Below the pieces are notes generated by a model. It was not told the DNA's origin. It ran no database searches and saw nothing but the letters and a program-made list of their open reading frames with translations. A program made the translations under genes and the position numbers. A stretch of 64,000 nt of DNA, taken from assembly GCA_016700155.1 (NCBI GenBank), contig CP065001.1:2480001-2544000 (forward strand). The letters run 5' to 3'. Shown in pieces: positions 44,065-51,786 of the stretch; positions within the stretch are counted from its first letter, which is position 1, and every line of letters begins with the position of its first letter. This DNA comes from Ignavibacteriales bacterium (lineage in GTDB: Bacteria > Bacteroidota > Ignavibacteria > Ignavibacteriales > Ignavibacteriaceae).

Positions 44065-44252
44065 ATTAAAATCTCCTTTGTTAACATTAGACTAAAAAAC
44101 TCTTTCCCGGTTACTAAGTTTGAATATATTTAATGAACAATAGTCATTCAGGTTCTGAACGGACAGTCTTTGTCTTATATATCAAGATGCCTATAAATCA
44201 TTTTTGTTTCTTACAGGGGGTCCCTGTAAACAATTATTTTCGTCATGCGGAG
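43888..44252. repeat. Long direct repeat, copy 1 (DUF4350 5' end plus upstream region)
   Basis: About 365 bases covering the first ~59 codons of the DUF4350 gene and its upstream region to the GTTTCTTACAGGGGG stretch. It matches 48276-48646 in the same orientation with scattered substitutions and small indels. Confidence 0.8.
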
Positions 44253-44452
44253 AATAATCCTTTCTTACTTTCCCTTTCAATATTTGGAAGTAGATAAGAG
44301 TAGCTTTGTTAAGCAATATATACTGTGCCCTCTGTTGGTGAGTAAAAATGAATAATTGTTAAGAAAGATGGTTGGACAAAACTCCGTGGATTAATTATGA
44401 AAAAAGTTATAGAAATATTTTCTGTCAAAATGCCTATATTTATAATTATTAA
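44065..44452. other. Divergent intergenic region
   Basis: The left half is the duplicated upstream region of the DUF4350 gene with its AAAGGAGA ribosome site. The right half (44253-44452) is AT-rich and must hold the promoter of the small gene at 44453. Nothing else recognised. Confidence 0.5.
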
Positions 44453-44848
44453 ATGAAAAATTTCCTTTTAAATATTATTTATTCGAAAACGAGTTTGCCA
44501 ATATCCCGAACATTAATTCTTTTATTTGTAATTGCTGTAATGCAATTGAATGTGATCGCACATAAAATCACGTTTGATGATCAGCAAAAGCATAGGGATT
44601 ATATTTTTAATGTTCTGAATTCGCAAGAAACCGGAAATATAGCTATAACCCAAACTCAGACGAGTAAAGTAAACGAACTAATAAGGCTAAGATCACTTGA
44701 AATTATTGACTTTGATATTTGGGATGTAAATTTCAATTCTAATGAATATTTCAAAATACTTACCTCTCCCGAGTTTAGCGTAAATCCCATACTTATTGTC
44801 ATCGGAAAAACAACACCAAGAAGCCCTCCGCAATTCTTTTCCATTTAA
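44453..44848 (+). CDS. Hypothetical exported protein
   Basis: 131 residues with a hydrophobic N-terminal segment (SRTLILLFVIAVMQLNVIAH) that can act as a signal peptide or anchor; the mature part (FDDQQKHRDYIFNVLNSQET ... SPEFSVNPILIVIGKTTPR) is not recognised. No clear ribosome site. A small membrane-protein frame follows at 44912 and may be co-transcribed, ending in the same terminator. Confidence 0.55.
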   Translation: MKNFLLNIIYSKTSLPISRTLILLFVIAVMQLNVIAHKITFDDQQKHRDYIFNVLNSQETGNIAITQTQTSKVNELIRLRSLEIIDFDIWDVNFNSNEYFKILTSPEFSVNPILIVIGKTTPRSPPQFFSI

Positions 44849-44911
44849 CTATAAAATAAATAAACACTAAACTAAACAGGCTAACTATGCCTAATGTTAA
44901 GGAAAAGAATT

Positions 44912-45019
44912 ATGACCCCGCATCAGGAAGAAGATAAAAAGAGTTTTTGGAAGGATTTATTCATTGGAATATTGTGGTTACTGCTTCCAGTTGGAATAAT
45001 ATACTTTCTATTATTTTAA
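44912..45019 (+). CDS. 35-residue single-pass membrane protein
   Basis: The frame MTPHQEEDKKSFWKDLFIGI continues into LWLLLPVGIIYFLLF and stops. It has a charged head, an aromatic boundary and one transmembrane helix. An AAGGAAAAG ribosome site lies 5 bases before the ATG, and a perfect-stem terminator follows, which favours a real gene despite its size. Confidence 0.55.
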   Translation: MTPHQEEDKKSFWKDLFIGILWLLLPVGIIYFLLF

Positions 45020-45042
45020 AATGTACCTGGTTTAATTCAAGC

Positions 45043-45104
45043 AGGTTAGATTGCTAATGATAATTGACGATCGCTAAAGATTACCTGACAATCTAACCTT
45101 TTTT
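45043..45104 (+). terminator. Terminator with long loop
   Basis: AGGTTAGATTG pairs perfectly with CAATCTAACCT (11 base pairs) around a 35-base loop, then TTTTTT. The loop contains further self-complementary bits. Read from the plus strand it ends the 44453/44912 transcript. Confidence 0.75.
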
Positions 45105-45173
45105 GTTCAATGTCCGTAGTAATTTGTATTTCAATAACTGCCTCAAAAACATCATTAGTCACACTTCACAATT

Positions 45174-46628
45174 CTACATTGTAAATATTTGCTTTATTTC
45201 ATTCAGGTTATTTTTATTTACAAGTATCAAAACTGTGTCGCCTGCTTCTAATAATGTTCCTCCACTGGGAACAATACTTTTTTCATTTCGATAGATTAAA
45301 ACAATTCTACTGTCTGAGGGAAAACCAAGATCGACTATCTGTTTACCTATAACTGTTGAATCATAACTGACAATAAAATCAATCAGATCGGTATCAAGTT
45401 TTTCATCGGGTGTAAATTCGAGAGGCAGTTGTTTTTTCTTTTCAAGAGGTGAAGCAAGTTTTAAAAATCTTGCAACCGGATTTATTGACCATCCCTGCAG
45501 TAATGCGGATGTTAAGACAATAAAGAATACAATGTTAAAAATAAGGTCTGAGTGTTCAACACCTGCAAGTAAAGGGAATGTCGCAAGTATAATAGGCACT
45601 GCCCCGCGTAAACCAACCCAGGAAATAAATAGTTTATCTTTCCAATTAAATTTGAATGGAATCATCGTTAAAAAAATACTTATTGGTCTTGCCACAAAAA
45701 TTAAAACCAAACTGATTAATAATCCTGTTCCTATTACCTCCAGTATCTGAGATGGAAAAACCAGTAACCCAAGTGTAAGAAACATTGCAACCTGACTCAG
45801 AAAAGCCAGTCCTTCAAAGAATCTTGTAATTCCTTTTTTCTGAAGGATCTGACTGTTGCCGATTATAATTCCTGAAATATAAACAGCAAGGAATCCACTT
45901 CCGCCAATTACCGCTGTAGCTGCATAAGTAAATATGCAGAGCGCCAAAGCGAATACTATATATAGACTTTCATTAGAAAATTTTAAAGTGTTTATAGATA
46001 ATGTAATTAGTTTACCGAAGGATAAACCAAATGCAGTTCCTATTCCGATCTGAAGGATAAAAAGTAATATCAGGTCAAACGCATTTTTATCCGGGGCTAA
46101 TAAAAGTTCAATTGTTCCAATCGTCAGGAACACTGCCATCGGATCGTTACTGCCTGATTCAAGTTCAAGAAGTGGCTTTAGTGAACCCTTAAGTCCGACA
46201 TTTCCGATTCGTAAAATTGAAAATACTGCGGATGCGTCAGTCGAAGAAACAATTGATCCTATAAGTAGACCAAAAAGGAATGTGGTATTGAAAAAGTAAG
46301 AAACAAAAAAAGCAACAATTAATGCAGTCAACAGCACGCCGACTGTTGCAAGCGACAACGCAGGCAACAAAATCTTTTTGGATGAAGACCAATTAGTATC
46401 AAGCCCACCTGCAAACAGAATAAATATCAATGCAATAATGCCAACAGATTGAGATAATGCGGCGTCATTAAAATATATTCCACCGAGACCTTCCGAACCG
46501 GCGAGTATACCCACACCTATAAAAAGTATAAGCATTGGTATACCAAAATTTGCAAATACTCTTACAGTGAGAATGCTTATGATGACTAAGATTGCCGTAA
46601 TTAGAAGTATATAATCAATGCCAATCAC
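45174..46628 (-). CDS. Cation/proton antiporter, CPA1 NhaP2-type with RCK C-domain
   Basis: 484 residues, starting with GTG at 46628 after a CGGAGA ribosome site. About 12-13 transmembrane helices in residues 1-390 include the sodium/proton exchanger core (LILFIGVGILAGSEGLGGIY, ILFAGGLDTNW, SIVSSTDASAVFSIL, ESGSNDPMAVFLTI with the ND pair). The last ~70 residues are a TrkA-C/RCK-C ligand-binding domain (GKQIVDLGFPSDSRIVLIYR ... LLEAGDTVLILV). Related proteins exchange K+ or Na+ for H+ across the inner membrane. Monocistronic. Confidence 0.92.
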   Translation of the reverse strand: MIGIDYILLITAILVIISILTVRVFANFGIPMLILFIGVGILAGSEGLGGIYFNDAALSQSVGIIALIFILFAGGLDTNWSSSKKILLPALSLATVGVLLTALIVAFFVSYFFNTTFLFGLLIGSIVSSTDASAVFSILRIGNVGLKGSLKPLLELESGSNDPMAVFLTIGTIELLLAPDKNAFDLILLFILQIGIGTAFGLSFGKLITLSINTLKFSNESLYIVFALALCIFTYAATAVIGGSGFLAVYISGIIIGNSQILQKKGITRFFEGLAFLSQVAMFLTLGLLVFPSQILEVIGTGLLISLVLIFVARPISIFLTMIPFKFNWKDKLFISWVGLRGAVPIILATFPLLAGVEHSDLIFNIVFFIVLTSALLQGWSINPVARFLKLASPLEKKKQLPLEFTPDEKLDTDLIDFIVSYDSTVIGKQIVDLGFPSDSRIVLIYRNEKSIVPSGGTLLEAGDTVLILVNKNNLNEIKQIFTM

Positions 46629-46889
46629 TTATTCTCCGTTTGTTTTATTCTGTTAAGTCAAATGGAAATGCAATATAGAATTTTAATTTAAAATTACTAT
46701 TGATTGCAAAAGTTAAGAAGAGTGAATGTGATTTTACTTTCAGTCAGTGGTACTTATGGCAGGCAATAGGGCTTCCATTTTTTAATTTGATATTTAATCA
46801 TACAGGTTTATCTTCTTATTGTAATTCTGACCTTTCAACGCATAGCATGGCAAACGAACACTAAACAGAATTACTTGATCTCTCCAATC

Positions 46890-46921
46890 ACCCGGAGTAA
46901 AATAACTCCGGGTATTTTTTT
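46890..46921 (+). terminator. CCCGG terminator 1
   Basis: ACCCGGAGT-AAAATA-ACTCCGGGT, a 9-base-pair perfect stem, then ATTTTTTT. There is no annotated gene within 260 bases upstream on the plus strand. Confidence 0.85.
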
Positions 46922-47064
46922 GTCTGAGAGTATTCTTGAGTACATTTTTTTTGTACTATAAATACTACAAGAAAATCGTAACCATACGAATAAACAATAT
47001 TAAAAATCCATACGATAATTAATCGGTTCCAGGGGTTAGTTAGTGCGGCAGATAGGGTGAAATT

Positions 47065-47099
47065 AAAAGCCCGGTTTTTAGTAAGCCGGGTTTTTGTTT
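47065..47099 (+). terminator. CCCGG terminator 2
   Basis: AAAAGCCCGG pairs with CCGGGTTTTT (one G-T) around an 11-base loop, followed by GTTTT. It lies 58 bases before the small gene at 47158. Confidence 0.8.
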
Positions 47100-47157
47100 T
47101 AAACTGTATTAACAATTTGAGTTTAATTCCGATTATCAATAAACGACTGGAATTTTA

Positions 47158-47457
47158 ATGGATTGGTACGCAATAAAATTTTATGATTTTGAAATTCAGA
47201 AAGAAATGGATAGTGATTTTATAATCAGTTTCAACAGAATGTACGATAATGCAGGAAGATTGGACGGGCTGACACTACACAGGGATAATCATTCCGAAAA
47301 GATTTACAAGTATTATTACTTAAGTATTCCGGAAAGTTTTCCTGTTGAACCAAAAAAGCTTTTTGAGAATTATAGAATCGCACGAACTTTTCCGCCTGAT
47401 TTAATGATGCTTGAACAGGTTGCCGGTAAGCTGAATAACACAGAAGACTCTTATTAA
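47158..47457 (+). CDS. Small protein of unknown function, paralogue A
   Basis: 99 residues. It aligns end to end by eye with the protein at 47697: MDWYAIKFYDFE / MIWYKVILTNNE, then ISFNRMYDNAGRLDGLTLHR / LFNNMSQPEDMKLYR, YYYLSIPESFPVEP..LF.NYR / FYYMQMPDGFTYNLGEVFNKYR. Soluble, no signal peptide. Each copy has its own CCCGG terminator, so the unit was probably duplicated in tandem. Function not recognised. Confidence 0.7.
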   Translation: MDWYAIKFYDFEIQKEMDSDFIISFNRMYDNAGRLDGLTLHRDNHSEKIYKYYYLSIPESFPVEPKKLFENYRIARTFPPDLMMLEQVAGKLNNTEDSY

Positions 47458-47518
47458 TTCAATATTATTTTCGATAATTAAGTCCTTACTAATTATTATA
47501 TAATTAGTGCTGCTTACT

Positions 47519-47551
47519 AAACCCGGATCCTTCCCGTGTCCGGGTTTTTTT
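47519..47551 (+). terminator. CCCGG terminator 3
   Basis: ACCCGGA pairs with TCCGGGT around an 11-base loop, then seven T. It is 60 bases after the stop of paralogue A. Confidence 0.85.
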
Positions 47552-47696
47552 GTGGGCAAAATACTACAGCAGAATCACAATTTTTCTGATATATCGTTAT
47601 CAAAATATTCCCGATTATTAATCAGATACTTTCATCAAACTGGAACTAAGAAAAGGGGTTTAGCAAACAGTTTTAATCATTAAGCGCAGGACAAAA

Positions 47697-47993
47697 ATGA
47701 TCTGGTATAAAGTAATACTAACTAACAACGAACTGATGCAGGGGTTCGGAAGACAACTCGAAACAGATTTCACTTTCCTATTTAACAATATGAGTCAACC
47801 GGAAGATATGAAGTTATACCGATCCTGGTTAGTTGGTGATCAGCATTTGTTTTATTATATGCAGATGCCTGACGGGTTTACTTATAATCTTGGTGAAGTA
47901 TTCAATAAGTACAGGACAACAATAACAGTTGAACCACAAACAGAAGAACTTGTTTTAGTGATCGGGTTAGAAGAGGTAAGAGCGGTCGGTTAG
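47697..47993 (+). CDS. Small protein of unknown function, paralogue B
   Basis: 98 residues with an AGGA ribosome site. Paralogue of the gene at 47158, sharing the MxWY start, FNNM, LYR and the FYYMQMPDGF...FNKYRTTITVEP block. No signal peptide or membrane segment. It is followed after 26 bases by its own terminator. Conservation between two diverged copies supports real coding. Not recognised. Confidence 0.72.
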   Translation: MIWYKVILTNNELMQGFGRQLETDFTFLFNNMSQPEDMKLYRSWLVGDQHLFYYMQMPDGFTYNLGEVFNKYRTTITVEPQTEELVLVIGLEEVRAVG

Positions 47994-48018
47994 TCTCCTA
48001 ACTGAGCGACCAGTGAAA

Positions 48019-48053
48019 GAACCCGGGTAATGGATAGCACCCGGGTTTTTTAT
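48019..48053 (+). terminator. CCCGG terminator 4
   Basis: AACCCGGGT pairs with ACCCGGGTT around a 10-base loop, followed by TTTT. It closes paralogue B. Confidence 0.88.
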
Positions 48054-48156
48054 TACTCAATTATTATAGAAATTTTTCGATAATTGGCTACGATTAAAGA
48101 TTCACTAACACTAATCATCCACACATAGTCGAAGATATTGGGAGGCAGGGAAAATT

Positions 48157-48192
48157 AAGAGCCCGGATTCACAGGGGAGCCGGGTTCTTTTA
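48157..48192 (+). terminator. CCCGG terminator 5
   Basis: AAGAGCCCGG pairs with CCGGGTTCTT (one G-T) around a 13-base loop, then TT and an AT-rich tail. No gene precedes it after terminator 4; the ~100 bases between them contain CGATAATT as before terminator 2. Confidence 0.7.
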
Positions 48193-48214
48193 TTTTAAAG
48201 TTACTCAGCTTGTA

Positions 48215-48451
48215 TCAGTGAAAGTTTTTTTTGGTAAGGTTTAGATGATATTTCTTATTTAGGTATGAAAAAATTTCATTGTGCGCTTCATCAATAAAAA
48301 TAGTCGGTCCTTCACCATAACCATATATCGGGTTATCAATCTTTGGAGTATAAGTTGAATCACCAAACTGTTGTGCGAGTAAAAGGCGGCTGTAAAACAG
48401 TATACTAAACATAATGGTTACAGTGGCAATGCCTGTAGATAGTCTCTTCAT
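48215..48451 (-). pseudogene. Truncated duplicate of the DUF4350 gene
   Basis: 78 codons. Residues 1-58 are nearly identical to the start of the 310-residue DUF4350 protein (MKRLSTGIATVTIMFSILFY ... GPTIFIDEAHN), with the same AAAGGAGA ribosome site; the last 20 codons (EIFSYLNKKYHLNLTKKNFH) are unrelated. The body of the protein is missing. It could make a short secreted peptide, but a remnant of a duplication is the simpler reading. Confidence 0.8.
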
Positions 48452-48646
48452 AATAAAATCTCCTTTGTTACCATTAGACTAAAAAAACTTTTACCCGGTT
48501 ACTAAGTTTGAATATTTTTGTTGAACAATAATCAACTCAGGTTCTGATCGGATAGTTTATATCTTATATATATCAGGATGCTTTTAAATGATTTTTGTTT
48601 CTTATAGTGGGGTTCCTGAAAAGTATATTTTTTGTTAGGTGGAGGA
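48276..48646. repeat. Long direct repeat, copy 2
   Basis: Matches 43888-44252 in the same orientation, including the upstream ACTAAGTTTGAATAT and TGATTTTTGTTTCTTA stretches. The two copies flank a 4-kb segment with the antiporter and the small paralogues. Confidence 0.8.
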
Positions 48647-48816
48647 GTAGGTTTCGAACAGTTTATATAGGGGGCATTTAGTGGGTGGGTCACCAACCAT
48701 ATAGTAATGTCATCTGCATCACAGTTTCAATTCCATTTTAAAGTCAATTGGTATTTGATAGACTTGGGAAATAGGAAATCATGTAACTTTTATGAGGTCT
48801 ATAATTTGTATCAATG
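48647..48816. other. Region downstream of the restriction island
   Basis: No gene. The sequence after the last island gene shows no strong hairpin with a minus-strand T run, so the operon end is not marked. Confidence 0.4.
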
Positions 48817-49251
48817 TTATATATAAATAACTTTAACCAATATTCCCATTTGATTTAATGCAACCAAATATTCTTCAATAAATTTTTTATCCAGGAATCT
48901 ACGACCATCCTTAACAGTTATAAAAATTAATTTTTTAATCTTATTACTTGGTTTGAGTTTATTCCAAACAATTATTTTTACTATATCTTTATAAAATTCA
49001 TTTGAAGCGTTGTTTCCTGATACTTTTAATTCATAGGCAGTCATTTCCTCTCTATCAATAATATCTATTCGCTCATTAAATTCAGGATGAACGCTTTCTT
49101 CGAATAGTATTCTGCTCGGATCCAAATTGTAACAGGCAGTACGCCATTCTTTAGTTATTTTTTGTGCATTGCGAGTGTGCTCGGATATAGTTCCCGATGT
49201 AACACGTAATTGAATTGCTGATTTGGCAGCATCTATAATATTTTCTTCCAA
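48817..49251 (-). CDS. PD-(D/E)XK-like protein, last gene of the restriction island
   Basis: 144 residues from a TTG at 49251, supported by a GGAGG ribosome site inside the end of the GIY-YIG gene. NERIDIIDREEMTAYELKV reads as a nuclease-fold core: D63, then E74-L-K76 in adjacent strands. The following VKIIVWNKLKPSNKIKKLIF fits the helix and next strand. This is the pattern of restriction-endonuclease-like nucleases, but homology to a named family is not evident. With the operon context, a DNA-cutting or DNA-binding accessory is the best guess. Four bases separate it from the upstream gene. Confidence 0.6.
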   Translation of the reverse strand: MEENIIDAAKSAIQLRVTSGTISEHTRNAQKITKEWRTACYNLDPSRILFEESVHPEFNERIDIIDREEMTAYELKVSGNNASNEFYKDIVKIIVWNKLKPSNKIKKLIFITVKDGRRFLDKKFIEEYLVALNQMGILVKVIYI

Positions 49252-49255
49252 ATTA

Positions 49256-49960
49256 TTACCTCCGCCATTCTGACATTTTCACCCAAAAATTCTTGTCATT
49301 TTTTATTTTCCAGAATACCCATCCATTGATAGATTTACGACCTGTTACAACTTTTGCAACTGCCGTCACTGAATCATAAACTTTTCCTTTGTAACCTATT
49401 TTACCATCTAGTCGGATAGTTGCAAGATAATTTTTCCCTCTATGTGTGGCTTTTATGACTCGTCTTTTTTCAAAGAGTCTTGCAAGATTGCCACTTCCTG
49501 ATTTTTTTTGTTTGAGCTTCATTTTCTGTAACCGATCAGCGAATTGTCCACCCAACAATTGCGCTAATTTGTTATCATTTTCTGCCTTAATTTTTTTGTG
49601 CATAGTAGAACGCAAACTTTGGGAACTGATGAACGTTCCACTCACTTTATTGCCAGGAGGTTTACTTATTCTCAACATTAATGATTCTAGCTCTTTCATA
49701 TGCTCGTTATGAAATGTGAGATAAACACTGAATCTGTCCCAAACTCCCTTATGTCTATCTTTTAGATGTATCATCAATCTACCCATTAAATTAGCAGCGA
49801 GTCCGACGTAGTATAACTTTTGTTTTCTATATAATGCATATACCCCGGCTTTACTTTTGATCATTTCTTTAATCACATCAGGGTATTGTGCTAAAACTTC
49901 CCAAGAAATGTTTTCAAGGTGCTGAATAACAAGGTGTTTTTGTTTATTTCTTTTTTTCAT
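49256..49960 (-). CDS. GIY-YIG nuclease with C-terminal RAMA-like domain
   Basis: 234 residues. N-terminal GIY-YIG core: AGVYALYRKQKLYYVGLA (GVY at 39-41, YYVG at 50-53), catalytic-type R61, E92 in MKELESLMLRI, and N104. The C-terminal half from ~165 (HRGKNYLATI, GYKGKVYDSVTAVAKVVTG, SINGWVFWKI) resembles RAMA, a domain found with restriction and methylase proteins and thought to bind modified DNA; DUF2924 is a similar alternative. The protein would cut DNA depending on what the second domain recognises. It overlaps the charged small gene upstream by 4 bases. Confidence 0.8.
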   Translation of the reverse strand: MKKRNKQKHLVIQHLENISWEVLAQYPDVIKEMIKSKAGVYALYRKQKLYYVGLAANLMGRLMIHLKDRHKGVWDRFSVYLTFHNEHMKELESLMLRISKPPGNKVSGTFISSQSLRSTMHKKIKAENDNKLAQLLGGQFADRLQKMKLKQKKSGSGNLARLFEKRRVIKATHRGKNYLATIRLDGKIGYKGKVYDSVTAVAKVVTGRKSINGWVFWKIKNDKNFWVKMSEWRR

Positions 49961-50145
49961 TTCAACCTTCTAAAATAATTTTCAATCAGCTTATCTTTTT
50001 TTTCTTTTCTTTTCTCTTCTCTTTCTTTTCGTCGTTGTTCCTCGGCTTCTTTTTGTTTTCTTTTTTCTTCTTTCAGGCGTTCAGTTTCTTGTTTGTCTTC
50101 TTCTTCCTGTTCACATAAAATTTCTAGGTCAAATGGGTTACTCAT
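49957..50145 (-). CDS. Small highly charged coiled-coil protein
   Basis: 62 residues. Apart from the first ten (MSNPFDLEIL) it is almost entirely Glu, Lys, Arg and Gln (ETERLKEEKRKQKEAEEQRR), an uninterrupted helix or coiled coil. It abuts the membrane-protein gene and overlaps the GIY-YIG gene by 4 bases (ATGA), so translation is coupled. Its frame between two coupled genes makes it real despite low complexity. It could be an oligomerisation or nucleic-acid-binding adaptor; unknown. Confidence 0.7.
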   Translation of the reverse strand: MSNPFDLEILCEQEEEDKQETERLKEEKRKQKEAEEQRRKEREEKRKEKKDKLIENYFRRLK

Positions 50146-50634
50146 TTAAGACTCCTTTCCTCCACTATTACAAAATAATATATCCATAGCTTCCCAGGAT
50201 TTACCTTTACCCACAATTCTCAATTCAACTTTGTAAACAGTATTATCTATTTGTGTAATAGAAAATAAACCACTTTCTTTTATGGTCTCTGAAGATTCAA
50301 TCCAACTATGTTTGTTCAATACATAAAAACTACCAATCAATTTCCAATCTGCACTTTCTATTTCTAAAGAGTCATCAGGTGGATTATACTTCATTACACG
50401 TATACCCGATGCTTCTTTATCTAAATCAACTTTTGATAAACCAATGTTTTTCACCTGGTAGTTCAACATTAAATGTGGAAATGAATTAATGATTTTAAGT
50501 TCTCCATTAATTTGTAATTCTATTCTTGGGTAGAATAGTCTGCCTTTTATATACTTATAGTAAGCCCATACCCCACCTGTTAGTATTGCTGATACAGTTA
50601 CTATTTTACTTACTATGTCTAAAAAGTCAGCCAT
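50146..50634 (-). CDS. Single-pass membrane protein with Ig-like cytoplasmic or periplasmic domain
   Basis: 162 residues. One N-terminal helix (IVSKIVTVSAILTGGVWAYY) followed by KYIKGRLFYPRIELQINGEL and a beta-rich domain (LMLNYQVKNIGLSKVDLDKE) ending near KVELRIVGKGKSWEAMDILF. The type is frequently seen as a stand-alone hypothetical in accessory islands, but I cannot name a family. It follows hsdS by 27 bases and abuts the coiled-coil gene, so it is part of the operon. Membrane anchoring of the system is a possible role. Confidence 0.7.
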   Translation of the reverse strand: MADFLDIVSKIVTVSAILTGGVWAYYKYIKGRLFYPRIELQINGELKIINSFPHLMLNYQVKNIGLSKVDLDKEASGIRVMKYNPPDDSLEIESADWKLIGSFYVLNKHSWIESSETIKESGLFSITQIDNTVYKVELRIVGKGKSWEAMDILFCNSGGKES

Positions 50635-50661
50635 CCATATAGTCTGTTTTTTTGAAAATTA

Positions 50662-51786
50662 TCACACCAACTGCCCTTTAAACGCTTTTTGCATTAAGCT
50701 TTGAAAAAGATTTTCCAGCTCCTGCTCTGATTGTTTTTGTTTTTCTTTTAATGCTTCTGTTTTGTTTACTATCTCTGCAAATTGTTGTTGGAGCTCGTAA
50801 GGAGGCAATAAAAGTTTAATTTTAATTAATCTAGTAAGCCCTAAATCATGATTTGCTATTCCGTGTGTGTAGAGTTGAGATTGTTGATAACAGTGATCAG
50901 AATTTAGTGCACTCTCAAGGTATCGTGGATGAATTATACTCTTAGGCCTGAGAACCGCGATATGAACCCAAACACAGAATGGCCATTCAAAATCAACTAC
51001 CTTCGCATAACCTGTCGTACCACCTTTCGTTAGTAAAACATCCCCTTTCCTTGGCTTAAAATTCCTTGTTAAATAATTATAGTGTTCCTCTGAAACATAT
51101 TTTATATCATCAAGTAGCAGCAAACCTGGACGTACATTACGTGTTGACAGAATAGGAATTCCATTATTAACGTAGTTTGGAGATACGTGAGGACCATCTC
51201 TAACTTCTGATATAACATCACCTATTGTTACAACTTTAAATCCATTCGGGTTCTTTACCGGGTCACCAAACATTTCTATAAATACTGATTGCAGAAATTC
51301 ATCTGTAAGCTTGTTTGCTTCTTTGCGTTTTTGTTTTGCTTCATCTGCTTTCTCAAGTATCTCAGCAATTTGTTTTTGGATTGGGAGTGGTGGGAGAGGG
51401 ATCTTATAGCTAGCAATATTATCATAACGAATATAATTTGTAGCAGAACCAAATTGTTTGTTCTCTTGAGATTTTTTCCATCTATCTCTTAAATGGAAGA
51501 AAACATATTTAACATCAGCAGAAAAATTATTGAGGACATAAGTTCTTTGATAAGCTTCAAACTTTCCATTGTAGTATAAAACTAATCCAACATTTGCTCC
51601 ATTGCCGGGTAAAAGGATTGATTCTCCATCAAAAGAATGGCTTACACTTCTTAATGGTTCTGCTGCACAAGTAAAAAAAGGATAATCACCATTAACATCA
51701 CCTTCATTTACATCTTTGTCTCCAGTTGTGATCTTACAAATCTCAGCTAAAGATTTAATGTGCCAACCATTGCTGTTCGTGTTCAT
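50662..51786 (-). CDS. hsdS: Type I restriction-modification specificity subunit HsdS
   Basis: 374 residues with two target-recognition domains: the first from GWHIKSLAEICKITTG to ~130, closed by the conserved helix IPLPPLPIQKQIAEILEKAD; the second from GFKVVTIGDVISEVRDGPHV to ~335, closed by LLPPYELQQQFAEIVNKTEA. The two conserved helices separate the half-sites of a bipartite DNA target. It overlaps hsdM by 4 bases. It guides HsdM and HsdR to DNA. No truncation is seen, so the specificity subunit looks complete. Confidence 0.95.
   Translation of the reverse strand: MNTNSNGWHIKSLAEICKITTGDKDVNEGDVNGDYPFFTCAAEPLRSVSHSFDGESILLPGNGANVGLVLYYNGKFEAYQRTYVLNNFSADVKYVFFHLRDRWKKSQENKQFGSATNYIRYDNIASYKIPLPPLPIQKQIAEILEKADEAKQKRKEANKLTDEFLQSVFIEMFGDPVKNPNGFKVVTIGDVISEVRDGPHVSPNYVNNGIPILSTRNVRPGLLLLDDIKYVSEEHYNYLTRNFKPRKGDVLLTKGGTTGYAKVVDFEWPFCVWVHIAVLRPKSIIHPRYLESALNSDHCYQQSQLYTHGIANHDLGLTRLIKIKLLLPPYELQQQFAEIVNKTEALKEKQKQSEQELENLFQSLMQKAFKGQLV

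Larger units (their letters stand above)
46629..47157. other. Intergenic region with two CCCGG terminators and no clear gene
   Basis: About 530 bases. Two strong hairpins with T runs point rightward (46890 and 47065) but no protein gene precedes either one. The sequence before the second has CGATAATT about 85 bases upstream, as have the terminators at 47519 and 48157. A small RNA or a decayed gene copy could be terminated here. An 83-codon minus frame at 46888-47139 spans both hairpins and is rejected. Confidence 0.55.

Noticed and set aside
46888..47139. 83-codon minus frame
   Set aside because: Runs through two terminator hairpins and their T runs; composition is that of a shadow frame.
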